Positions 1 through 5,192 of a stretch of DNA of 5,539 nucleotides are shown one piece after another. Source of the DNA: Desulfobacterales bacterium. GTDB lineage: Bacteria > Desulfobacterota > DSM-4660 > Desulfatiglandales > Desulfatiglandaceae. The notes below the pieces were generated by a model. That model saw nothing but the letters and a program-made list of their open reading frames with translations. It had not been told where the DNA came from and made no database searches. Within the stretch, counting starts at the first letter, position 1; each line of letters opens with the position of its first letter. The stretch lies in assembly GCA_022013615.1 (NCBI GenBank), contig JAKLQB010000409.1, forward strand, positions 1 through 5,539, given 5' to 3'. The translations under genes were made by a program, and so were the position numbers.

Positions 1-144
1 GTGTATTTCCTACCACATCACCTTCACCATGTCAATTTACTTATTTTCCTATGACCGTCCCCCATTTTTTCGGTCAAGAGACAAGAGCCACTCGTCTTGG
101 TTCTTGTGCGCCCTTTGTCCTTCCGCCTGTTCGTCATCTGTCCT
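1..144. other. Stretch without a recognisable gene, beyond the attC-like site
   Basis: I find no credible coding region here. The open frames on the plus strand are rich in Ser, Cys and Phe, have no family resemblance and run into the attC-like palindrome. On the minus strand the only start just after the attC crossover (148) meets a stop after four codons. Read on the minus strand, an integron array would continue into this stretch, so it may be the start of a further cassette or later DNA. Its outer part (about 1-70, minus strand) has a TTGAC-type box and a purine-rich GGTGAAGGTGATG run. That could be the leader of a gene starting beyond the window edge, but I cannot confirm it. Confidence 0.4.
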
Positions 145-203
145 TCATAACGCTGCAAATCAGCCGACGCGGTCAGCGGTCGGCTGCATTTGCTTGGTTC
201 GAT
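145..203 (-). other. attC-like integron recombination site (59-base element), top strand on minus
   Basis: An imperfect palindrome with attC architecture. The arms at 155-168 and 179-193 match over 14 bp (GCAAATCAGCCGAC against its complement) except for one unpaired base, C187 on the plus strand, and enclose a 10-base loop. Read on the minus strand, the outer core boxes are ATCGAAC (203-197; six of seven positions of the R'' consensus RYYYAAC) and GTTATGA (151-145; five of seven of R' GTTRRRY). The unpaired base lies in the R''-L'' arm, where attC sites carry their extrahelical base; the aadA1 attC, as I recall it, has it in the same place. Total length is 59 bp. The site begins 17 bases after the toxin stop codon, the usual cassette layout. 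R' is degenerate, so activity is uncertain. A plain hairpin is the alternative, but there is no T-run beside it. Confidence 0.68.
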
Positions 204-220
204 GCTGGGAAGACCAAATC

Positions 221-625
221 TTATGGAGTTATCAATTTTACAGTTGGAAAATACGATTGATATATAGAGACATCTCTCGTAATTAAATCCAACTTCTGGA
301 CGGCGGCTTGTGCACCAATAAAAAAATCGGGGAGCGGAGTTCTTTTTGTGCCCTTTCTTTTTTTGTATTTAAGGTAAGCTTTTCCAGCTAAAAACAATGC
401 TTCTTTGGGGATTTCCAACATCTGGAAACCAGCTTTGGCTATTGCGGATTCCAGATCCTCTATCCGCTTAAAACCAATGGAGATTTCAGAATAAACGATC
501 GAGTTGATATACAAGATCCCCAATTGATCATACTCGTCCAGTTTTGATTCAGACCAATCAGCCCATTTTGGATCATTCAGAAAAACATCCAAAACGATAT
601 TCGAATCAACGAGAACCCCTTTCAT
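221..625 (-). CDS. vapC: VapC-type PIN-domain ribonuclease toxin
   Basis: This 134-residue protein is a single PIN domain, the normal length for a VapC toxin. The four acidic residues that bind the catalytic Mg2+/Mn2+ can be placed: D7 in the N-terminal VDSN motif, E47 in YSEIS, D100 in the LPDFFIGAQA motif and D118 in ITRD. All are present, so the enzyme should be intact. VapC toxins are cytoplasmic endoribonucleases, often cutting tRNA or rRNA, and are held inactive by their VapB partner. The ATG overlaps the antitoxin stop in an ATGA arrangement (622-625), and GAGGAG (630-635) lies upstream, so the two are translationally coupled. The stop codon is 17 bases before the attC-like site, which suggests an integron cassette gene. 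The RNA target cannot be read from the sequence. Confidence 0.9.
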   Translation of the reverse strand: MKGVLVDSNIVLDVFLNDPKWADWSESKLDEYDQLGILYINSIVYSEISIGFKRIEDLESAIAKAGFQMLEIPKEALFLAGKAYLKYKKRKGTKRTPLPDFFIGAQAAVQKLDLITRDVSIYQSYFPTVKLITP

Positions 626-849
626 TTGTCTCCTCTTGTCAAGGCCATTATTTCATCAGTTGTCATTTTAACGTTGGCTATTCCCCTCAATTTCCTGAAT
701 TTATATGTTTTTTGGGGTCCGCCTGTCCTTTTGACCAAATAAATTCGGTCTTTCTCTTCTACAAAATCAACTTCAACAGCAGGAGTTATTCCTAATTTTT
801 CCCGAATTTCTTGTGGAATTGTGACTTGTCCTTTTATGGTAACTCTCAT
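622..849 (-). CDS. vapB: AbrB/SpoVT-fold antitoxin of the VapB type
   Basis: This 75-residue protein begins with a SpoVT-AbrB (swapped-hairpin) DNA-binding domain, roughly residues 1-45, with the typical KGQVTIPQEIREKLGI signature. The C-terminal tail (about 55-75, including NVKMTTDEIMALTRGD) is the kind of segment that wraps the PIN toxin and blocks its active site. Its expected roles are neutralising the toxin made from the overlapping downstream gene and, as a complex with it, repressing the shared promoter. The ATG at 847-849 is supported by GGAGGT (856-861) six bases upstream. Nested inverted repeats over the promoter (860-891) are good operator candidates. The length is normal and nothing appears broken. 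The family is clear; the pairing is inferred from gene order and the ATGA overlap. Confidence 0.9.
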   Translation of the reverse strand: MRVTIKGQVTIPQEIREKLGITPAVEVDFVEEKDRIYLVKRTGGPQKTYKFRKLRGIANVKMTTDEIMALTRGDK

Positions 850-859
850 GATTGCACCT

Positions 860-891
860 CCAGTAATGTGTAATACTGGTATTAATAATAC
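860..891 (-). promoter_or_regulatory. Nested inverted repeats, likely VapBC operator
   Basis: Three related half-sites lie in a row on the plus strand: TAATAC (871-876), GTATTA (879-884) and TAATAC (886-891). They form two overlapping palindromes with 2-base and 1-base centres. A second inverted repeat, CCAGTA (860-865) with TACTGG (874-879), overlaps them. The block covers the proposed -10 box and runs up to the antitoxin ribosome binding site, so a bound antitoxin-toxin complex would block transcription. Operator function is inferred from position and symmetry. Confidence 0.6.
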
Positions 892-910
892 TTCTGCTTA
901 TTTTTGTCAA
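882..910 (-). promoter_or_regulatory. Sigma-70-type promoter of the toxin-antitoxin operon
   Basis: On the minus strand a perfect -35 box TTGACA (910-905) is followed after 17 bases by TATTAA (887-882), five of six positions of the -10 consensus. The start codon is 33 bases below the -10 box. The pair therefore has its own promoter and does not depend on an integron promoter, as is usual for toxin-antitoxin cassettes. Confidence 0.7.
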
Positions 911-930
911 TCATGAATATCTCATGCATC

Positions 931-958
931 GGCGCGCCTCTTGCAGGCTGGGGTCGCC
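931..958. repeat. GC-rich imperfect hairpin between transposase remnant and toxin-antitoxin promoter
   Basis: The segment begins with the palindrome GGCGCGCC (931-938). It can fold with an outer pair GGCG (931-934) with CGCC (955-958) and an inner pair GCCT (935-938) with AGGC (945-948). It lies after the stop of the transposase remnant and is much richer in G and C than its surroundings. It could be the end of the transposase-bearing element or a badly worn recombination site. No GTTRRRY-type core box is visible, so I do not call it attC. Confidence 0.35.
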
Positions 959-973
959 AAGCTATCTTATTGA

Positions 974-1222
974 TTATTCTGGGTTAATGTTTAAAAAATA
1001 GGTGTTTTCAGGGCCTATATCGTCATTTTCGCCCCCAAAACGGAAACCATAAGGAATGGAAGGCTCTCGAAGCTGATAGGATTCGCTAGCCTCAATGCTC
1101 TTTCTTCCTATTGCCGATACTCCCATTATGCTTTTTACCTTTTCAACAAAGCCTTTACTCCCAACAGCAATGCTCCTTGTCCATTTTTCATCCCGGATAT
1201 TATTTCCGCTCCCCAAATATTG
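974..1222 (-). pseudogene. C-terminal remnant of an IS200/REP-type (Y1) transposase
   Basis: About 80 residues are readable, ending with TAA at 976-974. They resemble, from memory, the tail of REP-associated/IS200-like Y1 transposases: a [17 protein letters not shown] stretch, then a YQLREP motif, and ENTYF near the end. The catalytic part of the family, with the HUH metal site and the tyrosine, lies N-terminal to this and is absent. Upstream in frame the reading meets a stop at about 1228, exactly where similarity to an integron integrase begins on the other strand. The TTG at 1214-1216 is not a believable start because no ribosome binding site precedes it. The gene is therefore truncated and cannot move DNA. 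Its N-terminal half is nowhere else in the window. The family call is moderately sure and the broken state is clear. Confidence 0.6.
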
Positions 1223-1630
1223 GTCGCTTTACACCAAAAGGACCTTGATACAGGGTACGGAAGCACTTTTCTTCCGGATTTGATCGATAAAAAATATAAA
1301 AATGCGGCTAAGGAATTGGTCTGGCAATGGTTCTTTCCTGCCAAGACATTAACCTTCGTTACTGATATTAATGAGTATCGGCGGTATCATCTCCACAAAA
1401 GTCATGTACAAAAAGCGATTAGACGGGTGGTCAGCAAGGCGAAAATACCTAAACGCGCCTCGGCTCATACCTTTCGTCACAGTTTCGCGAGTCATTTATT
1501 GCAGGCCAATTATGATATCCGTACGATTCAGGAATTGTTGAGTCACAGTGATGTGAGAACCACGATGATTTATACCCATACAATAAAGAGTCAGACAACG
1601 AAAGATGCAAAAAGTCCGCTTGATTTTTGA
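1220..1630 (+). pseudogene. intI: 3' fragment of an integron integrase (IntI-type tyrosine recombinase)
   Basis: About 136 residues remain of a protein that is normally about 320-340. The fragment keeps the patch that marks IntI enzymes among tyrosine recombinases, [11 protein letters not shown] through [16 protein letters not shown] (fragment residues 4-40), followed by [15 protein letters not shown]. The C-terminal active-site residues are present: H83 and R86 in HTFRHSF, H109 in [10 protein letters not shown] and the nucleophile Y118 in MIYTHT. The usual C-terminal SPLD is also there. The first catalytic arginine, the core-binding domain and the whole N-terminus are missing. Upstream in frame the reading stays open but shows no integrase similarity; it is the complement of the transposase remnant. 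The TTG at 1220 has no ribosome binding site. The fragment has no internal stop, so the truncation may be fairly recent. Confidence 0.85.
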
Positions 1631-1668
1631 TATGAGGCAGGGCTTTAAGGTATGCTTGGACTGTTATA

Positions 1669-1705
1669 AGGGGGTTGGCTTCTGAAATAGCGGAGCCAAC
1701 CCCTT
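1669..1705. terminator. Strong hairpin, likely bidirectional terminator after gcdA and the intI fragment
   Basis: GGGGTTGGCT (1671-1680) pairs perfectly with AGCCAACCCC (1694-1703). The stem can be lengthened to about 14 bp with A1669-T1705, G1670-T1704 (wobble), T1681-G1693 (wobble) and C1682-G1692, leaving a 9-base loop. The gcdA stop codon is six bases away. In the gcdA direction the hairpin is followed by a weak TTATAA run; in the plus direction by TTGTGTTTTA. The stem is convincing. Rho-independent termination is only moderately supported, since neither side has a long T-run. Confidence 0.65.
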
Positions 1706-1710
1706 GTGTT

Positions 1711-3444
1711 TTATCCCTTGATGAGTCTTGGTAACATCATGTGGTGATGCGGGCAGAGGGATGTGGGGTTCTGATATGCGCACCCAGCAAAGGCAACTAT
1801 ATATTTCCTCATGTCGGGAAAGGAAACAATCTCATCCACATAGCCCCTTTGTGCACAATAGACGGGTCTGGACTGATCATGGTACTGTTGTGCAAGGGCA
1901 TTCATCTTTTCAATGACCGGCTTAAGTGAATGGCCTGCATCTTTTTCCTTGACCAATCTCCTGGAAAACGATGCGGCCGCTGCTGTTTCACCATGCATGA
2001 CATAAATCTCGGTCGTTGGTGTGCCCAGGGTGAAGGCATTGTGATTATTGGCCGTGGGTCCTCCCATGATGTAGTGAGCAGCCGCTGTTCCCTTTCTCAG
2101 GATAATGCACAGGTGGGGCACATCAGTCTGCTCAATGGAGTAAATCAGGGACTGTCCAAGGCCTAAAAGTTCAGCCTTTTCAGCAATATCTCCAACGTCG
2201 ATCCCTGAAGTATCCTGAAACCAGACGATGGGGACCCTGTCTCGACCGCATTGGGTTACAAATTCATTCATCTTTATCAGACCCTGGCGGTAAAGCTTTC
2301 CTCCAATGCCCGGGTAGGGTGCGTATTCAGGATAGTTTGCCCCCAGAAACCCCTGGTGGTTTCCAATGAAGCCCACCAGTAAACCGTCTATCTTTGCCAG
2401 ACCGGTATACACCTCAGGTCCATAATCCGGTCGGAATTCCATATGTTCACTGTTATCGAAGATACGGGCCAGCATTTCTTCAAAGTTGTAACTCCTCTTC
2501 TGGTTAAAGGCCACAATACTGTTGATATCATCCCCTGAAAACTTGGGCTCTTTTGGTTCGGCCACGCGGAAAAAGTTCGGGTCATAGGCAGGGGCCATAT
2601 CCATGTATTTTTTAACGGCGTCGAGCACTTCTTTCTCGGTGTCATAGACCTCTTTAAAAAAGCCTGTCACGTTATAATGGATGGGAACACTACCGGGAGG
2701 CACCTCCTTGAAATGACGTGTTGCCTCAATAAGCTGCTCAGCCCCGTCTTCATCAAAAGAGCCCTTTGGGCTCATTCCGCCCACAATGCCTCCACCCCCA
2801 ACGGCGATATTGGCATCTTTATGTGCCAAAAGTATTGTGGGGCTTACGCCTTGATATCCACCGCCGGCCGGGTTTGTGCCGTATATGCCCGCAATGATGG
2901 GTACACCCAGCTTTTCCAGTTCAGCATGGCGGAAAAAGGTGGTGCCATTTCCTCTCCGGTTGGCATAAACTTCCTGTTGCTCGGTCAGTTTCACTCCGCT
3001 GCAGTTTACGATCCACACAAGGGGCACATGAAGCCTTTTGGCCATGTCAGTAACCCTGAGCTGATTATCTGCCTGTCCCGAGATCCAGGCTCCGGCTATG
3101 ACCTTGTTGTCGAATCCGATGACCACGGCCCATTTGCCGTTGATCCTGGCTAACCCGTCAATTACCCCTGTCGTCCCCTCCTCATTAGCCTGGGGATTGT
3201 AAAGGGTATGGAGGGGGCACCAGGTGCCGGGGTCGACGAGGTATTCAAGCCTCTCCCAGATCGTCATCTGGCCTCTTTTCTTGATGATTTCGGCCGGTAT
3301 GCCTGCATTTTTTACAGCATCTATGGCCTCAGCCACCTGTTGTTCCACTTCTTTGATCTCTGCCACATTTTCCTTTGCACTTTCCTTTTGGCTGTCTGAA
3401 AGTGGTTTCCCAAAAGGTGTCATTTCTTCAAAATAGGGTCTCAT
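1711..3444 (-). CDS. gcdA: Glutaconyl-CoA decarboxylase alpha subunit (carboxyltransferase)
   Basis: This 577-residue biotin-dependent carboxyltransferase resembles GcdA of Acidaminococcus fermentans (587 residues as I recall it) along its whole length. In the family it moves the carboxyl group of glutaconyl-CoA to protein-bound biotin, giving crotonyl-CoA; a membrane subunit then releases CO2 and exports Na+. It has two crotonase-like halves. The N-terminal half carries VNCSGVKL (about 145-152) and the oxyanion motif GTNPAGGGYQ (about 189-198). The C-terminal half carries GIGGKLYRQG, WFQDTSGIDVG (about 408-418) and GTAAAHYIMGG (about 452-462). I chose the ATG at 3444 because AGGAGG lies six bases upstream and the protein then begins MRPYFEEM like the family; a TTG at 3474 would add ten residues without support. 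It is the second gene after gdh. GcdB, the biotin carrier and the small subunit are absent. Another acyl-CoA carboxylase beta subunit is less likely given this neighbour. Confidence 0.92.
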   Translation of the reverse strand: MRPYFEEMTPFGKPLSDSQKESAKENVAEIKEVEQQVAEAIDAVKNAGIPAEIIKKRGQMTIWERLEYLVDPGTWCPLHTLYNPQANEEGTTGVIDGLARINGKWAVVIGFDNKVIAGAWISGQADNQLRVTDMAKRLHVPLVWIVNCSGVKLTEQQEVYANRRGNGTTFFRHAELEKLGVPIIAGIYGTNPAGGGYQGVSPTILLAHKDANIAVGGGGIVGGMSPKGSFDEDGAEQLIEATRHFKEVPPGSVPIHYNVTGFFKEVYDTEKEVLDAVKKYMDMAPAYDPNFFRVAEPKEPKFSGDDINSIVAFNQKRSYNFEEMLARIFDNSEHMEFRPDYGPEVYTGLAKIDGLLVGFIGNHQGFLGANYPEYAPYPGIGGKLYRQGLIKMNEFVTQCGRDRVPIVWFQDTSGIDVGDIAEKAELLGLGQSLIYSIEQTDVPHLCIILRKGTAAAHYIMGGPTANNHNAFTLGTPTTEIYVMHGETAAAASFSRRLVKEKDAGHSLKPVIEKMNALAQQYHDQSRPVYCAQRGYVDEIVSFPDMRKYIVAFAGCAYQNPTSLCPHHHMMLPRLIKG

Positions 3445-3450
3445 TTTCTT

Positions 3451-3456
3451 CCTCCT
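3451..3456 (-). promoter_or_regulatory. Ribosome binding site that fixes the gcdA start
   Basis: A perfect AGGAGG on the minus strand lies six bases before the ATG at 3444-3442. It lies inside the longer frame that would start with TTG at 3474, which argues against that start. A 6-bp hairpin with a 3-base loop (AATTGC 3462-3467 with GCAATT 3471-3476) lies just upstream in the gdh-gcdA gap. Confidence 0.85.
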
Positions 3457-3479
3457 AATATAATTGCTCCGCAATTGTA

Positions 3480-4643
3480 TTACCTGTTTGCTTTTCTGAT
3501 ACCCAGCTGATCAAGTGCGATGATCCATTTGCAGATATTGGCGGAACCCTCAACCATAAAGTAGGGTGGTACGTCCCTGTAATATCTGGCCACAGGGTAC
3601 TCGGTGGAGTATCCGTAGGCTCCCATGATCCTCATGGCCATTTTAGCAGCCTTTTCAGCGATCTCCCCTGATAGATACTTGGCATGGGCCACTTCCAGGG
3701 TGTTTCCTAACTGGCCTTCATCCTTTTGCCATGCGGCCTTATAGACCATCAAACGCGCTGCCTCGATCTCAGTAGCAACCTGTGCGATCATATCCTGGTT
3801 CATTTGAAACTCACCAATGGATTTACCGAACTGCTTTCTTTCCTTGCAGTAATCTGTCACAACATCGAGACATGCCTGGGCCAGCCCAATGCCCCCTGCT
3901 GCAGCAGAAAGCCGAGACTGGTTCAATGAACCAAAGACGATCTTGGAGCCGTCACCAGGTTTACCAAGGATGTTCTCCTTAGGGACCTTTGTATCTTCTA
4001 AATATAATTCACCTGTGGGTGTAGACCTTGTTCCCAGCTTGTCCAGATCCGTGGTCGTAATGCCGTTGAAATTCTTGGGCTCAACCACAAAGGCTGAGAG
4101 ACCTTTTCCTTTAGCTTCCTTATCAGTATAAGCATAGTATATTATGGCATCCGCAGTCGAGGCGTTGGAGATCCAGGTCTTGGAGCCATTCAGGAGCCAG
4201 TGGTCTCCCTTGTCAACGGCAGTGGATTTCATGGACATGACATCAGAGCCCGCATTTGGTTCTGTAATAGCGAAGCAACCCACATACTCGGCGCTCACCA
4301 GTTTTGGGATGTATTTTTTTTTGATTTCCTCTGAACCGTAAGTGTAGATGGTGAAAGCGCAGCCGAGGGCCTGCATATTGATTTGCACCCTCAGTGAACT
4401 GGATGCCCGGGCAATTTCTTCCGTGAGTATCATTGCTGCCAGCCATCCCATTTCATTGCCGCCATACTCTTCAGGTATTACGGTGCCGAAAAAACCCAGT
4501 GCGGCCATGGGCTTGATGGCCTCTTCATAAGGAAAGTAATGCTTTTCGTCCCATTCATCTGCAAACGGGGCGATCTTTTCGGCCGCGAAGTCGCGGGCCA
4601 TCTCGCGAAGCATTTGTAATTCTTCACTTAAACCAAATTCCAT
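3480..4643 (-). CDS. gdh: Glutaryl-CoA dehydrogenase, predicted non-decarboxylating
   Basis: This 387-residue FAD-dependent acyl-CoA dehydrogenase has the usual length for the family. It carries the signature FAITEPNAGSDV (124-135), ERKQFGKSIGEFQ (268-280) and a C-terminal VEGSANICK with catalytic base E365. R85 in SSSLRVQ corresponds to the arginine that holds the glutaryl carboxylate. The residue before the base is V364. Decarboxylating enzymes such as the human one have Tyr there, and the Tyr-to-Val exchange is the published hallmark of the Desulfococcus multivorans enzyme, which stops at glutaconyl-CoA. The predicted reaction is therefore glutaryl-CoA to glutaconyl-CoA, with electrons passed to ETF. 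The GcdA gene 35 bases downstream would handle the product, supporting the call. The ATG is preceded by AGGAGG (4656-4651) at seven bases. The protein is probably cytoplasmic; I see no signal or membrane segment. Confidence 0.92.
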   Translation of the reverse strand: MEFGLSEELQMLREMARDFAAEKIAPFADEWDEKHYFPYEEAIKPMAALGFFGTVIPEEYGGNEMGWLAAMILTEEIARASSSLRVQINMQALGCAFTIYTYGSEEIKKKYIPKLVSAEYVGCFAITEPNAGSDVMSMKSTAVDKGDHWLLNGSKTWISNASTADAIIYYAYTDKEAKGKGLSAFVVEPKNFNGITTTDLDKLGTRSTPTGELYLEDTKVPKENILGKPGDGSKIVFGSLNQSRLSAAAGGIGLAQACLDVVTDYCKERKQFGKSIGEFQMNQDMIAQVATEIEAARLMVYKAAWQKDEGQLGNTLEVAHAKYLSGEIAEKAAKMAMRIMGAYGYSTEYPVARYYRDVPPYFMVEGSANICKWIIALDQLGIRKANR

Positions 4644-4668
4644 AACTTTACCTCCTTCAGTTTTAAAA

Positions 4669-4682
4669 TGATGATATCATCA
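4669..4682. promoter_or_regulatory. Perfect 14-bp palindrome upstream of gdh, candidate operator
   Basis: TGATGATATCATCA reads the same on both strands and ends 25 bases before the gdh start codon, just above its ribosome binding site. A dimeric repressor bound here could block transcription or early elongation of gdh-gcdA. The regulator is unknown and none is encoded in the window. Function is inferred from symmetry and position only. Confidence 0.5.
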
Positions 4683-4827
4683 AGACAATATAAACTATCA
4701 ATTCAACAATATTTTAGCAATTTTATAAATTATAGGACGTTAATTGGCAACAAATTTATTCACATTGTAGCTATATTTTAACTATTTTTTTTAAACATAC
4801 CTTTACCCTTGCCTCTGATCAATGGAG

Positions 4828-4842
4828 ACATTTGCAAAATGT
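4828..4842. repeat. Short inverted repeat in the divergent promoter region
   Basis: ACATTT (4828-4833) and AAATGT (4837-4842) form a 6-bp inverted repeat around a GCA centre. It could be a second operator, about 190 bases upstream of gdh. A short AT-rich repeat like this also arises easily by chance. Confidence 0.3.
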
Positions 4843-4901
4843 TCAATTTTGCCTGCCCCGTTTTAAATCTATATTATTTAACTGGGGTTCAAGATCAAGC
4901 C

Positions 4902-4927
4902 ATGGGCCCATAAGGACCTATGTCCTT
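4902..4927. repeat. Palindrome followed by a small hairpin
   Basis: The 10-bp palindrome ATGGGCCCAT (4902-4911) is followed directly by a hairpin with AAGGAC (4912-4917) and GTCCTT (4922-4927) around a 4-base loop. No T-run follows on either strand, so this is not a standard terminator. It may be an operator or the edge of a short repeat element. Confidence 0.35.
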
Positions 4928-5071
4928 GAGAGGAAGATGGGAATTTAGGCCACCCCAGGGAAATATACCTTGCCCCAGAGGAATAGGCTTCGTGAAGTTA
5001 TTTCTGGACGAGCCTTGAGCATTAGATGGATGCTTGGAAGAATCTAAAGGGCCTTTTTCGCATTTTACAGG

Positions 5072-5100
5072 TTGACTTTCATATGTAAACAGTCTAAAAG
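5072..5100 (+). promoter_or_regulatory. Possible promoter for the iron-sulfur protein gene
   Basis: TTGACT (5072-5077) and TAAAAG (5095-5100) are 17 bases apart, matching the sigma-70 boxes at five and four of six positions. The start codon lies about 93 bases below the -10 box, leaving room for a leader. The -10 box is weak, so this is only a candidate. Confidence 0.35.
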
Positions 5101-5192
5101 TGCCGCTAAACCTGATGCAAGAAGACGTATGTGTTTTCTGTTTTTTGACCAATACTTTTGTGTTGAAGAAAAAAATGATGGAGGAGCTGTGA

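Larger units (their letters stand above)
145..1630. mobile_element. Remnant of a chromosomal integron: attC, toxin-antitoxin cassette, broken intI
   Basis: This composite region is inferred from its parts: an attC-like site (145-203), a promoter-bearing toxin-antitoxin cassette on the minus strand (221-910), a transposase remnant (974 to about 1222) and the 3' third of an integron integrase on the plus strand (about 1220-1630). In intact integrons intI and the cassettes are transcribed divergently from the attI region, and each attC lies after its cassette gene. Both rules hold here. The 5' two thirds of intI and attI are missing, and the transposase fragment occupies that position, so the element should be unable to integrate or excise cassettes by itself. 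I found no clear G-TT crossover on the intI side of the cassette, so its proximal boundary is lost or was never there. Confidence 0.6.
4644..5192. other. Divergent intergenic region between gdh and the iron-sulfur protein gene
   Basis: These 549 bases hold no credible gene. The long minus-strand frame running through it is mostly the complement of the iron-sulfur gene. The part at 4660-4880 is very AT-rich and probably carries the gdh-gcdA promoter. A TATAAT box (4734-4729, minus) is present but has no good -35 partner, so I do not call it a promoter. The part at 4881-5060 is of mixed composition with small hairpins and two CCCCAG repeats (4953-4958 and 4973-4978) 20 bases apart. A weak plus-strand promoter lies at 5072-5100. 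I saw no tRNA or recognised riboswitch. Confidence 0.6.

Noticed and set aside
29..286. Two overlapping plus-strand open frames of 85 and 69 codons
   Set aside because: They run through the attC-like palindrome and into the antisense of vapC. Their composition is unnatural and they have no recognisable domain.
544..795. An 83-codon plus-strand frame opposite the toxin-antitoxin genes
   Set aside because: It is antisense to two well-supported overlapping genes and has no Shine-Dalgarno sequence or similarity.
931..958. The GC-rich hairpin considered as a second attC or as attI
   Set aside because: It has no RYYYAAC or GTTRRRY core boxes and only short, interrupted pairing.
1095..1344. Frames on both strands across the transposase/integrase junction
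   Set aside because: They are complements or shifted readings of the two remnants and combine unrelated pieces.
2677..3153. A 158-codon plus-strand frame inside gcdA
   Set aside because: It is antisense to a full-length, strongly conserved carboxyltransferase, and such long shadows are common opposite coding DNA.
3445..3474. A ten-residue longer gcdA start at a TTG
   Set aside because: It has no ribosome binding site, while the ATG at 3444 has a perfect AGGAGG six bases upstream and matches the family N-terminus.
5049..5061. A GG...GC pair resembling a sigma-54 promoter
   Set aside because: The spacing between GG and GC is nine bases rather than the required ten, and the rest of the consensus is missing.
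5175..5192. A five-codon upstream frame (MMEEL then stop) abutting the iron-sulfur gene start
   Set aside because: It is formed by the gene's own GGAGGAG ribosome binding site region, so coincidence is the simpler explanation.
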